From NCBI RefSeq assembly GCF_001667315.1, contig NZ_LZHT01000015.1, positions 62,001 through 126,000 of the forward strand: 64,000 nucleotides of DNA, given 5' to 3'. Below the pieces are notes generated by a model. That model saw only the letters and a program-made list of their open reading frames with translations. It did no database searches and was not told the DNA's origin. Made by a program: the position numbers and the translations under genes. The DNA is from Mycobacterium sp. 852002-10029_SCH5224772 (GTDB lineage Bacteria; Actinomycetota; Actinomycetes; Mycobacteriales; Mycobacteriaceae). This document shows positions 33,486-43,300 of the stretch, piece by piece (the stretch's first letter is position 1; the number at the start of each line of letters is the position of its first letter).

Positions 33486-35906
33486 GTGACGATAGATCGC
33501 ATCGCGAACCCCTGGGGGACGCGCACCCCGTATGAACCCGGCACCCGCTGGCCGGAGCGGGTCGACACCTACCTGGCCGACGGGATCACTCCCGAATCGG
33601 TGGATCGCTGGGTGCAATCGGCGGCGGTGTTGCACTCTAACGGCGACGGTCTGGACATCGCCGTCAAGGACGGGCGGATCGTGGGCGTGCGCGGGCGGGC
33701 CGTCGACCGCGTCAACCACGGGCGCCTGGACCCCAAGGATCTGTTCGGCTGGCAGGCGAACGCGTCCGCCGACCGGCTCACCACACCGATGGTCAGGACC
33801 GGCGGCGAGCTGAAGCCGTGCGACTGGGACACCGCCATGGGGCGGATCGTGGACCGAACCAGGGACTTGCTCGACAACTTCGGCCCCAGCTCGATCGGCT
33901 TCTACACGTCGGGACAGTTGTTCTTGGAGGCCTACTACACCCAGGGCGCCATCGCGCACGGGGCGATCGGCACCAACCACGTCGACGGCAACACCCGGCT
34001 GTGCACCGCGACGGCGGCCGAGGCGCTCAAGGAGTCGTTCGGCTGCGACGGACAGCCGGGGTCCTACACCGATGTCGACCACGCCGACGTCATCGCGTTG
34101 TTCGGGCACAACGTCGCCGAGACGCAGACGGTGCTGTGGGCGCGGATGCTGGACCGGCTGGCCGGCGACGCGCCGCCGGCGATCGTCTGCGTCGACCCCC
34201 GGCTGACGCCGGTCGCCAAGCGCGCCACCGTCCACCTGGCGCCGGTGCCGGGCACCAACGTGGCGCTGATGAACGGCCTGCTGCACGAGATCATCGGCAA
34301 CGGCTGGATCGACTCGGACTACATCGACTCGCACACAGTCGGTTTCGACGAGCTACGCGGCCGGGTCGAGGAGTTCCCGCCCGAACGGGTCGCCGAGATC
34401 TGCGGCGTTGCGGCCGAGGACATCCGGCACGCGGCGCGGCTGCTGGGCACGGCGAAGCGGCTGCTGTCCACCGTGCTGCAGGGCTTCTATCAGTCGCATC
34501 AGGCCACCGCGGCGGCCGTGCAGGTCAACAACATTCACCTGGTCCGCGGCATGCTGGGCAAGCCCGGATGCGGTGTGTTGCAGATGAACGGGCAGCCGAC
34601 GGCGGAGAACACCCGCGAATGCGGCGCCGACGGGGACCTGGCCGGTTTCCGCAACTGGTCCAATGACTCCCACGTCGCCGAGTTGGCCCAGTTGTGGAAC
34701 CTCGAGCCCCTGCAGATTCCGCACTACGGTCCGCCCACGCACGCCATGCAGATGTTCCGCTACGCCGAGGAGGGGACGCTGCGGATGCTGTGGGTCACCG
34801 CCACCAATCCGCTGGTGTCGCTGCCGGAGTTGCCCCGCATCCGCGACATTTTCTCCCAGGAACGGCTGTTCCTCGTCGTTCAGGACATCTTCCTGACCGA
34901 AACCGCCGCGATGGCCGATGTCGTGCTGCCCGCCGCGGCGTGGGCGGAGAAGACCGGTACCTTCACCAATGCCGACCGCACCGTGCATCTGTCCGAAAAG
35001 GCAGTCCAGGCACCGGGTTCCGCGCGCCCGGACCTCGACATCTTCCTGGACTACGCGCGCCGGATGGACTTCCGCGACAAGGACGGCCAGCCGTTTCCGC
35101 CCTGGACCGATGCCGAGTCGGCTTTCGAGGCGTGGAAGAAATGCAGCGCGGGCCGGCCGTGCGACTACACGGGTTTGAGCTACGAGAAGCTGCGCGGCGG
35201 CAGCGGCATCCAATGGCCCTGTAACACAGAACATCCCGACGGCACCGAACGGCTCTACGCCGACGCGAAGTTCTGGGCGAAGCCCGAATACTGCGAGGCA
35301 TATGGCAAAGACCTGATCACCGGCGCCCCGCTGCAGCCCGACGAATACCGCTCGATGAACCCTTACGGCAAGGCGATCATCAAGGCGGCCGAATACGTTC
35401 CACCGCATGAGCGGACCAGCCCCGAGTTCCCGTTCGCGCTGATCACCGGCCGCACCGTCTATCACTTCCATACCCGCACGAAAACCGCACGGGCCCAGCA
35501 GCTTCAACAGGCCGCACCCGAGGTATGGGTCGAGGTCTCGCCGGGCGATGCACGCCGTCTGGGCATCGCCGAGGGCGAGCTCGTCGAGGTGAGCACGCCG
35601 CGCGGACGCATCAGGTGCGCGGCGCGGATCCGCGACATCCGCGACGGCGTCCTGTTCGTGCCCTTCCACTACGGCTACTGGGACCTCGACCAGGAAGGGG
35701 CCGGCCACGGCCACCACCGGGCCGGCAACGAACTCACGCTGACCGATTGGGATCCGGTGTCCAAGCAGCCGATCTACAAGACGGCTGCCGCCCGGCTGCA
35801 CAAGGTCCGCGGGAGGCACGCGCAGCGAAACGGGTCGGCACCCGCGGGCGCGGCGCCGGCGTCGGCCGGCGTGACCGAAGTCCTATCGGCGGGGAGTCGG
35901 CCATGA
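33486..35906 (+). CDS. Molybdopterin (bis-MGD) oxidoreductase lacking the N-terminal [4Fe-4S] cysteines
   Basis: Large oxidoreductase of 806 residues with the formate dehydrogenase/assimilatory nitrate reductase layout and no signal peptide. The usual N-terminal Cys-x2-Cys-x3-Cys...Cys is replaced: in RWVQSAAVLHSNGDGLDIAV the ligand positions are Ala47, His50 and Asp54, and the fourth is Asp82 (GRLDPKDL). The likely molybdenum ligand is kept as Cys173 (DGNTRLCTATAAEA). Cofactor-binding parts are intact (FGHNVAETQTVLWARM, NGQPTAENTRECGADGD, GRTVYHFHTRTKTARAQQL, DPVSKQPIYK). The stop overlaps the next start as ATGA. The substrate is unknown; nitrate or formate is only a family-level guess. Confidence 0.88.
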   Translation: MTIDRIANPWGTRTPYEPGTRWPERVDTYLADGITPESVDRWVQSAAVLHSNGDGLDIAVKDGRIVGVRGRAVDRVNHGRLDPKDLFGWQANASADRLTTPMVRTGGELKPCDWDTAMGRIVDRTRDLLDNFGPSSIGFYTSGQLFLEAYYTQGAIAHGAIGTNHVDGNTRLCTATAAEALKESFGCDGQPGSYTDVDHADVIALFGHNVAETQTVLWARMLDRLAGDAPPAIVCVDPRLTPVAKRATVHLAPVPGTNVALMNGLLHEIIGNGWIDSDYIDSHTVGFDELRGRVEEFPPERVAEICGVAAEDIRHAARLLGTAKRLLSTVLQGFYQSHQATAAAVQVNNIHLVRGMLGKPGCGVLQMNGQPTAENTRECGADGDLAGFRNWSNDSHVAELAQLWNLEPLQIPHYGPPTHAMQMFRYAEEGTLRMLWVTATNPLVSLPELPRIRDIFSQERLFLVVQDIFLTETAAMADVVLPAAAWAEKTGTFTNADRTVHLSEKAVQAPGSARPDLDIFLDYARRMDFRDKDGQPFPPWTDAESAFEAWKKCSAGRPCDYTGLSYEKLRGGSGIQWPCNTEHPDGTERLYADAKFWAKPEYCEAYGKDLITGAPLQPDEYRSMNPYGKAIIKAAEYVPPHERTSPEFPFALITGRTVYHFHTRTKTARAQQLQQAAPEVWVEVSPGDARRLGIAEGELVEVSTPRGRIRCAARIRDIRDGVLFVPFHYGYWDLDQEGAGHGHHRAGNELTLTDWDPVSKQPIYKTAAARLHKVRGRHAQRNGSAPAGAAPASAGVTEVLSAGSRP

Positions 35907-36382
35907 AGCTGAAACTGGCGATCCGCGAACTGCACCGCTCCGAGCGCAAGCTGGCCCATGAACTCAATGTGGTCGCCGCGCGCCACCACAGCGACCAGGA
36001 CGTCAGCCACCTGGCGCAAGACCTGGCCGGCTGGTCCCGCCATCACCTCGCCGAGTTGGCGCGGCACGGCCGGCATTACGGCCTGCGCCTGTCCGCCGAC
36101 CCGCGCACCGGCGCGATCACCGGTTTCCTGCAATCGCGGATCGGCGGCTTGCTGCGGCACCGACCGGAGCCGGGCCTGATGCTGCTCGCCGACCTGCGCC
36201 GGATTCACCGGCTGGCGGCGGGGGTGTCGCTGGATTGGGAGTTGCTGGCCCAGGGTGCGCAGGCGGCCAAGGATTCCGAGCTGCTGAGCCTGGCCTCGCG
36301 CTGTCATCCCGAGACGCTGCGGCAGATGCGCTGGGCCAACGGGATGCTGAAAGAGCTTTCGCCGCAAGTGTTGATGAACTAA
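35903..36382 (+). CDS. His-rich helical protein translationally coupled to the molybdoenzyme
   Basis: Protein of 159 residues, not recognised with certainty. It is predicted almost wholly helical and rich in His in its first 60 residues (His11, 19, 28, 29, 36, 47, 48, 55, 58), with Glu9, Glu20 and Glu51 between them. This pattern could be a four-helix metal-binding bundle of ferritin or hemerythrin type. GGGGAG lies upstream of the ATG, which overlaps the oxidoreductase stop by 4 nt. An accessory or electron-transfer role for that enzyme is an inference from coupling alone. Confidence 0.7.
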   Translation: MKLKLAIRELHRSERKLAHELNVVAARHHSDQDVSHLAQDLAGWSRHHLAELARHGRHYGLRLSADPRTGAITGFLQSRIGGLLRHRPEPGLMLLADLRRIHRLAAGVSLDWELLAQGAQAAKDSELLSLASRCHPETLRQMRWANGMLKELSPQVLMN

Positions 36383-36388
36383 AACCGC

Positions 36389-36424
36389 GAACGCGGTGGC
36401 CGCCCGTGAGCCGCCACCGCGTTC
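36389..36424. terminator. Perfect 12-bp hairpin downstream of the molybdoenzyme unit
   Basis: GAACGCGGTGGC and GCCACCGCGTTC pair fully around a 12-nt loop, 7 nt after the stop of the His-rich gene and before the convergent patatin gene. There is no long T-run, only CCTTCG, which is usual for mycobacterial terminators. Confidence 0.72.
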
Positions 36425-36493
36425 CCTTCGCCTCCTCGCCGCCAGTCTGACACGTGCGCGCCGGGCCGTCACTTCACCCGGCGGGCCGACGGC

Positions 36494-37498
36494 TTACCGG
36501 AACCGGTCCAGATAAGCCGGCCAGTCCCACGTCGACAGGAAGGCCTGCGCCGCCGCATAGCCGCTCTCGTAGAGCTCTTCGAGGCGGCCCCTGGAGACGT
36601 CGAAGTCGAGCACGCCCACGTCGGTGGATTCGACCGCGATGGCGCGCGCCGCGACCCACGGCTTGCTGAGATGGGTCTGATCGTGGCCGGCCAGCATCGT
36701 GGTGACCAGGCTTTCCAGCAATGCCGTCTGTTCGAGGAAGCGCAACGGTTTCAGGGCCGGCATCACCGCGCCGATGCCCTCGGTGAGCCTCGGCAGGACC
36801 GTGATCCCGAACGTGGGCCAGCGCGGCACGCCGCCGTCGGGCCGGTCGAAAGTGTCGATGGGGAAATTCGACAGCACACCGCCGTCGACCAGGGTGGACG
36901 TCGTGCCGTCGGCGCCGGTCAGCTTGACCGGGCGATAAAAGAACGGGATCGCCATCGAGGCGCGCACCGCGTCGGCCACCGGCTGCTCATCGGGATCCAG
37001 ACCGTAGAGCCGCCGATAGTCCCACGGGAACCGCACCAGCTGCGCCGCCGTCACGTCGGCAACGGTGACCACCAGCTTGTCGCGCCGCCCTTCGAGCAGG
37101 GCGTCGTCGTCGAGGTGCAGATCGCCGAAGACGGTGACCCCGAAGTTCTTCAACTCGCTGCGAATCCAGTCGTGGGCCGCGTCGCCGCGGTACATGCTCG
37201 AATCGGTGACCAGCCCCCAGGCCGCACCGAGATAGGGGACGGGTCCGGCATCGCGCCACTTGCGCAGCGGGACCGAGAAGGCGAGCTCCTTGACCTGCGC
37301 ACCGGTCAGCTGAGAATCGTTGGAGCCGGCTGCCAGGATCGCCGCGACCACGGAACCGGCCGAGACCCCCGAGACCCGCTTGATCGAATAACCCGCATCG
37401 ATCAGCGCGACGATGGCGCCCACCAGACCGATGAACTTGACGCCCCCGCCGGAGAGCACGAGATCGACCGGTTTCGGCCGGCGCTTTTTCGATGCCAT
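36494..37498 (-). CDS. Patatin-like phospholipase
   Basis: Lipid acyl hydrolase of 334 residues. The oxyanion loop is SGGGVKFIG (Lys21 where many patatins have Arg). The nucleophile elbow is GVSAGS with Ser46, and the catalytic Asp205 is in VDGGVLSNFP. No signal peptide or membrane segment is clear. Its ATG directly follows the cyanase stop (TAGATG), so the pair is co-translated. The substrate is unknown; patatins usually cleave phospholipid or glycolipid acyl esters. Confidence 0.9.
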   Translation of the reverse strand: MASKKRRPKPVDLVLSGGGVKFIGLVGAIVALIDAGYSIKRVSGVSAGSVVAAILAAGSNDSQLTGAQVKELAFSVPLRKWRDAGPVPYLGAAWGLVTDSSMYRGDAAHDWIRSELKNFGVTVFGDLHLDDDALLEGRRDKLVVTVADVTAAQLVRFPWDYRRLYGLDPDEQPVADAVRASMAIPFFYRPVKLTGADGTTSTLVDGGVLSNFPIDTFDRPDGGVPRWPTFGITVLPRLTEGIGAVMPALKPLRFLEQTALLESLVTTMLAGHDQTHLSKPWVAARAIAVESTDVGVLDFDVSRGRLEELYESGYAAAQAFLSTWDWPAYLDRFR

Positions 37499-37954
37499 CT
37501 ACTTCTCCGACGAAACCCATTGGTAGGGAAGGAATTTCCCGTCGAAGGTCACCACGACGCGGTCCCCGGACGGGTGCGGCTTCTTCTGTAGGTCGACGCT
37601 GAAGTTGATCGCGCTCATGATTCCGTCCCCGAACTGTTCGGCGATCAGTTCCTTGAGGGCGCCGCCGTACACCTGCAGTGCTTCGTAGAAGCGGTAGACG
37701 GTCGGGTCGGTCGGCACTGCGGTGGGCAGCCCGCCCCGCATGGGGGCTCCGGCCAGCACGGGCACCGCCGACGCGTCGAGGCCGAGCATCTCGGCCAGGA
37801 CCTTGGCCTGCTCGACCGGGATCGGGTGCTGTCCGAGCAACGCCGCGGTGGTCCATACCACCGGTCTGCCGACGGCGTCGGCGAGCTGTTGCCACGTCAG
37901 CCCCTTCGCCAGGCGCGCGACGACGATCTGTTCGGTGAGTTCGGTTCTCGTCAT
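37499..37954 (-). CDS. cynS: Cyanate hydratase (cyanase)
   Basis: Converts cyanate and bicarbonate to ammonia and carbon dioxide. The 151 residues are close to the 156 of the E. coli enzyme. The N-terminal helix-turn-helix-like domain reads LTWQQLADAVGRP. The catalytic triad is conserved as Arg88, Glu91 and Ser114 (YRFYEALQVYGG ... FGDGIMSAINFSVD). The C-terminal segment DGKFLPYQ matches the family. The ATG reading MTRTELTEQIVVARL is chosen over an upstream in-frame start. No carbonic anhydrase (cynT) or transporter (cynX) is adjacent. Confidence 0.95.
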   Translation of the reverse strand: MTRTELTEQIVVARLAKGLTWQQLADAVGRPVVWTTAALLGQHPIPVEQAKVLAEMLGLDASAVPVLAGAPMRGGLPTAVPTDPTVYRFYEALQVYGGALKELIAEQFGDGIMSAINFSVDLQKKPHPSGDRVVVTFDGKFLPYQWVSSEK

Positions 37955-37993
37955 GGGTCCCAGCATGCACGCCGGACGCGCCGGGACCACGCC

Positions 37994-38743
37994 TCAGCCC
38001 GGTTTGGTCGCGGTGACCAGCCGCGTGGAGAACCAGGGGCCGCCGTACCACATGCGCCAGCCGAGATTGCGCCGTCGCACGTTGCGCCAGCCCAGTTCGC
38101 GCAGCCGGTCGGCGTGCTGACGGGTCTCCCAGAGGTCCGCGATCGCCAGCCGGCCGCCCGGTCGCAGCACGCGCGCGGCTTCGTCGAGCGCCTGTCGCCG
38201 GCCGGCATGGCCGCCGATGTTGTGAATGGCCAGGTTGCTCACGATCACGTCGACGCTGTCGTCGGCCAGCGGCAGCGCGGTCATGTCGGCGGTGTGCACC
38301 TCGATGCGATCGGCGACGCCTTCGGCGACCGCGTTGGCCAGCGTGGCCTGCTGCGAGTTGTCCGTCTGGTCCGCCTGCCACAGATCGACACCGATTGCGC
38401 GGCCCCGCGGCAACCGCTTGGCCGCGGCCAGCAGCACCGCACCACGTCCACACCCGAGGTCGAGCACCGTCTCGTCGCCGGTGAGCCGCAGGTCGCGCAG
38501 AACGCGGTCCCACACAACGAATTTCCCGGACCGCGTCGCGTACATGTACAGGAGCGTGTTTCCCGCGATGCCGGCGCTTGACACCGCGGCCAGCGCCGCC
38601 CTGAGCCGTTGGCCGCGCGCCCAGCTGATCCCCGCCCACACGGCCAGGGCGGCGGCTTGAGCGCCGATGCCTATCGCCTGGGTTCGCGCCGAGACTTTGT
38701 GGAAAGACCCATCGACTCCGTAATCGCCCTGGTGGTCATGCAC
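37994..38743 (-). CDS. Membrane-anchored class I SAM-dependent methyltransferase
   Basis: Protein of 249 residues. Two N-terminal hydrophobic segments lie at about residues 24-40 and 48-68 (IGAQAAALAVWAGISWARG; AALAAVSSAGIAGNTLLYMY). A Methyltransf_11-type domain follows, with SAM motif VLDLGCGRG, acidic GVDLW and DVIVSNLAIHN. The GTG reading MHDHQGDYGVDGS is preferred, next to GAGGGGC; an ATG eight codons upstream is possible. It lies upstream of cynS on the same strand with a 39-nt gap. The substrate is unknown, possibly a lipid or quinone given the membrane anchor. Confidence 0.83.
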   Translation of the reverse strand: MHDHQGDYGVDGSFHKVSARTQAIGIGAQAAALAVWAGISWARGQRLRAALAAVSSAGIAGNTLLYMYATRSGKFVVWDRVLRDLRLTGDETVLDLGCGRGAVLLAAAKRLPRGRAIGVDLWQADQTDNSQQATLANAVAEGVADRIEVHTADMTALPLADDSVDVIVSNLAIHNIGGHAGRRQALDEAARVLRPGGRLAIADLWETRQHADRLRELGWRNVRRRNLGWRMWYGGPWFSTRLVTATKPG

Positions 38744-38792
38744 GCCCCTCAGCTTACGACTCGGCAAGTCGCCGAAGGTTTTTCACGCGTCC

Positions 38793-39308
38793 TCACCACC
38801 GGCCGTAATGCACGACCTCGGAAAACGGCCGGCGATTCGGTTCGCGGATCGGGCGCAGCGGTCGATCGGCGGGATAGCCGACACCGAACAGGAAAGCCAC
38901 CAGGTGATCGTCGGGCACGCCCAGGATGGCGCGTGCTTTCTCCTGATCCCCCACCGACGAATGACCGGTCCCGATTCCCAGCTCCGTGGCGGCGATCATC
39001 ATCGCCATGGTGGCCTGGCCGATGTCGTAGTTGTCGGTGACCACGCGACGCTCGTCGGGCGGCACCGGCGCCACGATCGCGATCGCGGCCGGCGCCGCGG
39101 CGATGTGACCGGCCCCCCGCCAGACCGTGGACAGCTGCCGCAGCTGGGTGCGGTCGGTGACGATGACGAAATCCCACGGCTGACGATTTTTTGCCGACGG
39201 CGCGCGCCACCCGGCTTCGGCGATCCGGTTGAGGTCCTCGCCGGCGATCGCCCGCGGTTGGTACTCGCGCACGTTGCGTCGCGCGCAGATCGCGTCCCAA
39301 GCGTCCAT
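38793..39308 (-). CDS. Nitroreductase family protein
   Basis: FMN-dependent oxidoreductase of 171 residues. The N-terminal FMN-phosphate motif is ICARRNVREYQP, and APSAKNRQPWDFVIVTD and GIGTGHSSVGDQEKARAILG are typical of the family. The ATG reading MDAWDAICARRN follows GGGAGGT. The open frame runs 64 codons further upstream, but that part lacks family similarity. It is divergent from the mmaA2-like gene. The electron acceptor is unknown. Confidence 0.88.
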   Translation of the reverse strand: MDAWDAICARRNVREYQPRAIAGEDLNRIAEAGWRAPSAKNRQPWDFVIVTDRTQLRQLSTVWRGAGHIAAAPAAIAIVAPVPPDERRVVTDNYDIGQATMAMMIAATELGIGTGHSSVGDQEKARAILGVPDDHLVAFLFGVGYPADRPLRPIREPNRRPFSEVVHYGRW

Positions 39309-39471
39309 CTGGTTTACCTCCCGGCAGCTGTTTTCCCAAGTATTGACGAAGCTCGCCCGAAGGGGCGCCGTCGAAGTTTGCTTACCGCGATATTGGGAAA
39401 GCCGTGAACCAACCTCGCGGCCCGTTCGTGGATAACTGAATGCACCCGAGTCAGAAAGGCGGGTAGCCGCC

Positions 39472-40338
39472 GTGGCCGACAACCTGACGCCGCACTTCAA
39501 AGAGGTGCAAGCCCACTACGACCTGTCGGACGACTTCTTCCGGCTGTTTCTCGACCCCACCATGACCTACAGCTGCGCGTATTGGGACCGCAACCGGGAC
39601 ATCCCGCTGGAAGAGGCGCAGCTGCGCAAGATCGACCTCTCGCTGGGCAAGCTGGGCCTGCGGCCCGGGATGACGCTGCTGGATATCGGCTGCGGCTGGG
39701 GCGCCACCATGCGCCGCGCGATCGAAAACTACGACGTCAACGTCATCGGCCTGACCCTGTCGACACACCAGGCGCAACATGTGCAGCAGCTCTTCGACGC
39801 GCTGGACACCGAACGCAGCAGGCGGGTACTGCTGCACGGCTGGGAAGAGTTCGACGAAACCGCGGACCGGATCGTCTCCATAGGCGCGTTCGAGCATTTC
39901 GGCTATGACCGCTACGACGACTTCTTCGCCATGGCGTATCGCACCCTTCCCGACGACGGGGTGATGCTGCTGCACACGATCACCATGCTGACCCCGCAGC
40001 AGATGGTCGAACGCGGCCTGCAACTGTCCGAGGAGCAGACGAGCTTCAACGAATTCATCGCCACCGAAATTTTTCCGGGCGGCCAGTTGCCGGCGATCGA
40101 GATGGTGGAGTTCCACGCCTCCAAGATGGGTTTCAACCTGAAACGCCGGCAGTCGCTGCAGCTGCACTATGCCCGCACCCTCGACTGCTGGGCCGAGGCG
40201 CTGCGGGCGCACCACGACGAGGCCGTCGCGATTCAGTCCGAGCAGGTCTACCAGCGCTACATGCGCTATCTGACCGGCTGCGCCAACGCATTCCGGGCCG
40301 GATACATCGACGTCAACCAGTTCACGCTGACGAAGTAG
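39472..40338 (+). CDS. Mycolic acid cyclopropane synthase/methyltransferase, MmaA2-like
   Basis: SAM-dependent mycolate-modifying enzyme of 288 residues. The SAM motif is DIGCGWG (71-77) and active-site Cys35 is in TYSCAYW. Among the M. tuberculosis paralogues it resembles MmaA2 and CmaA1 most: N-terminal NLTPHFKEVQAHYDLSDDFF and C-terminal GYIDVNQFTLTK. A cis-cyclopropanation role on the meromycolate is therefore likely. The segment GAFEHFGYDRYDDFF has Tyr where paralogues have His. It starts with GTG. It lies 16 kb from mmaA1-mmaA4, next to recC, which differs from the mmaA cluster of M. tuberculosis. Confidence 0.87.
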   Translation: MADNLTPHFKEVQAHYDLSDDFFRLFLDPTMTYSCAYWDRNRDIPLEEAQLRKIDLSLGKLGLRPGMTLLDIGCGWGATMRRAIENYDVNVIGLTLSTHQAQHVQQLFDALDTERSRRVLLHGWEEFDETADRIVSIGAFEHFGYDRYDDFFAMAYRTLPDDGVMLLHTITMLTPQQMVERGLQLSEEQTSFNEFIATEIFPGGQLPAIEMVEFHASKMGFNLKRRQSLQLHYARTLDCWAEALRAHHDEAVAIQSEQVYQRYMRYLTGCANAFRAGYIDVNQFTLTK

Positions 40339-40375
40339 GCCCCGCCGGGCGCCGGGGGTTTATCGTGACAGCGCA

Positions 40376-43300
40376 ATGCCGCTTCATCTACACCGCGCCG
40401 AGCGCACCGATCTGTTGGCCGACGGTCTGGGCGCTCTGCTGGCCGATCCGCCGGCCGACCCGTTCGCCACCGAACTCGTCGTGGTCCCGGCGCGCGGCGT
40501 GGAGCGCTGGCTGAGCCAACGGCTGTCGCATGTGCTCGGTCGCGCCGGCGGCGGCGGGGTTTCCGGCGGCGTGTGCGCGGGGGTTTCGTTCCGCAGTCCG
40601 GGCTCGCTGATCGCCGAGATCACCGGCACGGCCGACGCCGATCCGTGGTCGCCGGAGGCCATGGCCTGGCCGCTGCTGGAGGCGATCGACTGTTCGCTGG
40701 ACGAACCGTGGTGCCGCACGCTGGCAACGCATGTCGGGCACTTCCACACCGGCGCGGAGGCCGAGCTGCGCCGGGGCCGCCGGTACGAGGTGGCCCGCCG
40801 GCTGGCCGGGCTGTTCGCCTCCTACGCCCGGCAACGCCCGCAACTGCTGCTCGACTGGCTGGGCGGCGACCCGGGTGAGCTCGACGAGGACCTGCGCTGG
40901 CAGCCGGAGCTGTGGCGGGCGCTGGTTTCGCGGGTGGCGGCCGATCCGCCGCACGTTCGCCACGCCAACGCCCTCGCGCGGCTTTCCGAGGCGCCCAGCG
41001 ACCTGCCGGGGCGGCTGTCGCTGTTCGGGCACACCCGGTTGTCCCGTACCGATTCCGAGCTGCTGGCCGCGGTGGCCATCCACCACGAGCTGCATCTGTG
41101 GCTGCCGCACCCCAGCGACCGGCTGTGGCGGGCGCTGGCCGGTGCGCACGGGGCGATCCCCCGGCGCGGGGACACCAGCCACCGGGCCGTGCGCCATCCA
41201 CTGCTCGCCACGCTCGGACGGGATGTGCGCGAGCTCCAGCGCGGCCTGCCGGCGGACCCGCAGACCGACGAGTACCTGCCCGGCGAGGCGCGCCCGGACA
41301 CGCTGCTCGGCTGGGTGCAGTCCGACATCGCCGCCGATGTCGTTCGGTCGCAGGGGCGCACGCTCGCCGACGACGACCGATCGGTGCAGATCCACAGCTG
41401 CCACGGCGCGGCCCGCCAGGTCGACGTGCTGCGCGAGGTGCTGCTGGGCCTGTTGGCCGACGACCCGACGCTCGAGCCGCGCGACATCCTGGTGATGTGC
41501 CCGGACATCGAGACCTACGCGCCGCTGATCGTGGCCGACTTCGGGCTCGGCGACGTGGTGCACGGCGCGCATCCCGCCCACCAGCTGCGGGTGCGGCTGG
41601 CGGATCGTTCACTGATCCAGACCAACCCGCTGCTGCAGGTGGCCGCCCAGCTGCTGGCGCTGGCCGGCGGCAGGGTGACGGCCAGTGAGGTGCTCAACCT
41701 GGCACAGGCCGCGCCGGTGCGGGCCCGTTTCGGCTTCACCGACGACGATCTGGAGGCCATCACCCGCTGGGTGCGGCAGGCGAACATCCGGTGGGGACTC
41801 GACCAGGAGCATCGGCGGCCCTACCACGTCGACTTCGTGCACAACACATGGCGTTTCGGCATCGACCGGATATTGGCCGGCGTGGCGATGTCCGATGACT
41901 CGAACGCGTGGATCGACGCGACACTGCCGCTCGACGACGTGAGCAGCAACCGCGTCCCGCTGGCCGGTCAGTTCGCCGAATTCGTAGCCCGCCTACAGCG
42001 CGTGGTCGACTCCCTCACCGGCACAAGACCATTGGCCGAGTGGCTGGCCACCCTCGCCGACGGCATCACGCTGTTGACGCGGGTGTACGACGCCGAGGAA
42101 TGGCAGGCCGGTCAGGTGCAACGAGAGTTCGCCGCGGCCCTGGGGCACGCCGGGTCGCGCAGCGACACCATGCTGCGCCTGCCCGACATTCGCGCGCTGC
42201 TGACCCGGCACCTCGCCGGGCGACCGACGCGGGCCAACTTCCGCACCGGCACCCTGACGGTATGCACCATGGTGCCGATGCGCTCGGTCCCCCACCGGGT
42301 GGTGTGCCTCGTCGGCCTCGACGACGGACTGTTCCCGCGCCTCGGCGTCGCCGACGGGGACGACGTGCTGGCCCGCCGCCCGATGACCGGGGAACGCGAC
42401 ATCCGCTCCGAGGACCGACAATTGCTGCTCGACGCGATCGGCGCCGCCACCGAAAAGCTGGTGATCACCTACACCGGCGCCAACGAATATTCGGGGCAGC
42501 CACGCCCGCCCGCGGTGCCGCTGGCCGAATTGCTGGACACCCTCGACATGACCACGGCCACGAAGGTTCGCCACCGTATCGTGGTCGAGCATCCCTTGCA
42601 GCCCTTCGACATTCGCAACGTCATCCCCGGTGAACTGGTGCCCGGGATGCCGTTCAGTTTCGACCCCACGGTGCTGCGCGCGGCGCGCGCGGCCGCCGGC
42701 GAACACACCGAAGCACCGCGGTTCATTGCGGCGCCGCTGCCGCCCCCGCCGGCCGGCGACGTCAACCTCGCCGACCTCGTCGGCTTCTTCAAGGACCCGG
42801 TGAAAGGCTTTTTCCGCGCGCTGGAATTCACGCTGCCCTACGACGTCGACGGCGTCCAAGATGCCATGCCGGTCGACATCGACGGCCTCGAGGAGTGGAC
42901 CGTCGGCGACCGGATGCTAGGCGACATCCTGCGCGGGATGAGTCCGGATGATGCGCGGCAGGCCGAATGGCGTCGCGGCACACTGCCTCCGGGTCAGCTG
43001 GGATGGCGCAAGGTCACCGAGATTCGCGAGCAGGCCGCGACGTTGGCGCTCGAGGCGCTTCGTCATCGCCCCGCCGACGCCGCCGCCTATGACGTCGACA
43101 TCGACCTGGGCGCCGGGCGTCGGCTCACCGGCACGGTGTCCCCCGTCTACGGCGATGCCCTGGTCTCGGTGACCTATTCGAGGCTGGACGGCAAGCACCT
43201 GCTCGAGTCGTGGATTCCGTTGCTGGCGTTGGCGGCTCACGACCGCGGCCGCGACTGGTCGGCGGTGTGCATCGGGCGGATGCGCCGGGGTAGGAGCATC

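Noticed and set aside
33486..35906. Possibility that the missing cysteines come from sequencing errors or a pseudogene
   Set aside because: The frame is intact over 806 codons, and four separate, non-adjacent codons are changed without any frame disturbance.
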